Shown here one piece after another: positions 62,741-64,000 of a DNA stretch of 64,000 nt. The DNA is from Isochrysis galbana (taxonomy: Eukaryota > Haptophyta > Isochrysidales > Isochrysidaceae), in NCBI GenBank assembly GCA_018136815.1, contig CM030943.1:2632723-2696722 (forward strand). Direction: 5' to 3'. Numbering within the stretch: position 1 is the stretch's first letter; every line of letters begins with the position of its first letter. A program made the translations under genes and the position numbers. The notes below the pieces were generated by a model. That model saw only the letters and a program-made list of their open reading frames with translations, had not been told where the DNA came from and made no database searches.

Positions 62741-62905
62741 TAGATGGGAAATACGTATTTACCGTATTCGGCCAGAGGTCAAATACATATGTATTTGGCT
62801 GTATTTGAAGCGCGTCCTGGGTTGTAGGCCTCGAAAGTATTTGAAATGTATTTGGCCGGAGGCCAAATACATATGTATTTGGCTGTATTTGCAGGCCCCC
62901 TGCAC
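62741..62905. repeat. CAAATAC-rich repeat with two palindromes, upstream of prefoldin 6
   Basis: Reverse-oriented relative of 1-125, with the palindrome CAAATACATATGTATTTG at 62780-62797 and CCAAATACATATGTATTTGG at 62863-62882. It ends about 90 bases before the prefoldin start codon, so it occupies the promoter region. Confidence 0.6.
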
Positions 62906-62991
62906 GGTATTCCCATCCAGGGGAGGGGGAGAGGGTATCTATCCTTAGAATCTTTGGGGTAAGGGGGGGGGCCGTTGTGCGGCGCGCGTCG

Positions 62992-63919
62992 ATGGCGTCG
63001 GCGGCGTCGAGCGGTCCGCCGGTCAACCCGCTCGAGCCTCTGCTCGCCAAGTACCGGAGCATCCAGCAGGAGATTGGGAAGCTTCAGAACGGCGCCTCGC
63101 AGGCCACCACGCAGATCTGCGAGAATGAGCTGGTGCGAGGGAGGGAGACGGGGAGAGAGGGAGGGAAGGGGGGGGGGGGGGGTAGGGCAGATAGCAGAGA
63201 AGTGGGCAGGAGAGGGGCGCAGGGGGGGGGGGGGGGGGCGGTGCTGGAGGGAGAGAGCTACATACATCGCGCGCGCGGGGGGGGGGGGGGGGGGGGGGGA
63301 AGAGGGAAGAGGGGGAGGCTAGCGGCGAGGATTGGGAGGAGCACAGCAAAGGCGTGTAGAGAACAGCGAGGATTTAGGGAGCGGCAGGAGAAGGTTGGGA
63401 GGTGGGAGCCGCAGGGCGTGAAGCATCTTAGGGTGATTGGGCAGGCAGTTTGATCAGCAAAGAGCAGGAGATGAGCAAGTGTGGACGGAGGCTTGCCTTT
63501 GCCAGCTCATCCTCCTTCGAGTGTTGCTGTCGCTTTTAACCTGAACTCAGGGCCGTGTTGTTTGCCTCGTAGGTGCTCAAGGAGCTTGAACTGTTGGAGG
63601 AGGATGCACAGGTCTTCAAGTTGATTGGCCCGGTTCTGGTCAAACAGGTGCTCACGCGGCTGCGCAAGCCCCTTGTTCTACAGTTTGGCTGCTGTCCTGG
63701 CAACTCACATCCGCTTCTTTGCCCTTGGGGCAGCGTGCATATAAAGCCTGCCTTTTGTTTACGCGGTGGCACAATGCCATCGAGCCTAGGATCACAAGCC
63801 GAGGGCAACTCCTGCAAATCCTTGTGCAGGAACTAGTCGAGGTGAAATCCAATGTGAGCAAGCGCATAGAGTACATTAATGCCGACATGAAGCGCATCGA
63901 AAACACGCTCAAAGCCAAG
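62992..63919 (+). CDS. PFDN6: Prefoldin subunit 6 (first three exons; continues past window)
   Basis: A beta-type subunit of the hexameric prefoldin chaperone that hands unfolded actin and tubulin to the cytosolic CCT chaperonin. Exons: 62992-63132 (from ATG; an in-frame ATG at 62977 is possible if transcribed), 63573-63647, 63830-63919, with a donor GTACGC at 63920, so more exons follow outside. Introns GT-AG, phase 0. Visible protein of 102 residues: EPLLAKYRSIQQEIGKLQNG (first coiled-coil helix), VLKELELLEEDAQVFKLIGP and VLVKQ (beta-hairpin with the family's FKLIGPVLVKQ), then ELVEVKSNVSKRIEYINADM (start of the second helix). Intron 1 (63133-63572) begins with a GA/poly-G tract. Close match to eukaryotic PFDN6. 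Confidence 0.93.
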
Positions 63920-64000
63920 GTACGCATGCCACGCTCCCATGTCATCCAAACAGGTTGTTGGTGAAGAATCACGTCATCTGTCTGCATAGAAGTTTTGCCT

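Overview
The window is nuclear DNA of a GC-rich, intron-bearing photosynthetic protist. Two genes point to a plastid: a bacterial-type translation initiation factor IF-3 and a violaxanthin de-epoxidase. Introns are short (about 80-200 bp, longer where microsatellites have expanded), follow GT-AG, and often begin GTGCG, GTACG or GTGAG. A DNA-methylase-like fold joined to a PHD finger, extracellular Ser-Pro-rich protein, LINEs, Tc1/mariner, hAT-like and piggyBac-like remnants fit a microalga. I favour a haptophyte-like or similar alga, but that is inference; the exact lineage cannot be read here.

Layout: 1-2.8 kb is repeats and CT/GA tracts. IF-3 lies at 2.8-5.0 kb (+). An internally deleted LINE occupies 5.9-8.8 kb (-). 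A three-exon membrane protein with Cys-rich, Pro-rich and PAN-like parts lies at 9.4-12.1 kb (-). A very large protein with a 57-residue tandem repeat runs from 14.3 to 21.8 kb (+). A mariner-type element with perfect terminal inverted repeats (21.9-24.65 kb) is itself split by a retroposon-like insert. Sideroflexin is at 25.5-26.55 kb (-). A full-length 6.56-kb LINE with an 18-bp target duplication (27.2-33.7 kb, -) sits inside an ORF that resembles a BED-finger protein. Violaxanthin de-epoxidase is at 35.3-38.3 kb (+, at least 11 exons). A divergent LINE start with an assembly gap lies at 39.5-40.8 kb (-). A 1,198-residue zinc-finger/methylase-like/PHD protein is at 42.6-46.4 kb (+). LINE 3' ends and a piggyBac-like ORF fill 47-49.6 kb. 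An NSUN-type RNA methyltransferase is at 49.7-51.1 kb (+). Repeats, an unrecognised ORF and a 5'-truncated LINE follow. A sulfotransferase lies at 59.6-60.6 kb (-), and the first three exons of prefoldin subunit 6 at 63.0-63.9 kb (+).

The host genes do not form one pathway. IF-3 (organelle translation) and violaxanthin de-epoxidase (photoprotection) act in the plastid; sideroflexin is mitochondrial; prefoldin 6, the NSUN enzyme and the PHD protein are housekeeping or nuclear; the PAN/Pro-rich protein and sulfotransferase belong to the secretory pathway or cell surface. The most informative structure is in the mobile DNA: at least three related LINE families share a 5'-terminal hairpin with compensatory changes and an unusual oligo-T 3' end, and one copy has lost its endonuclease and reverse transcriptase at a place that coincides with consensus splice sites in the intact copy.
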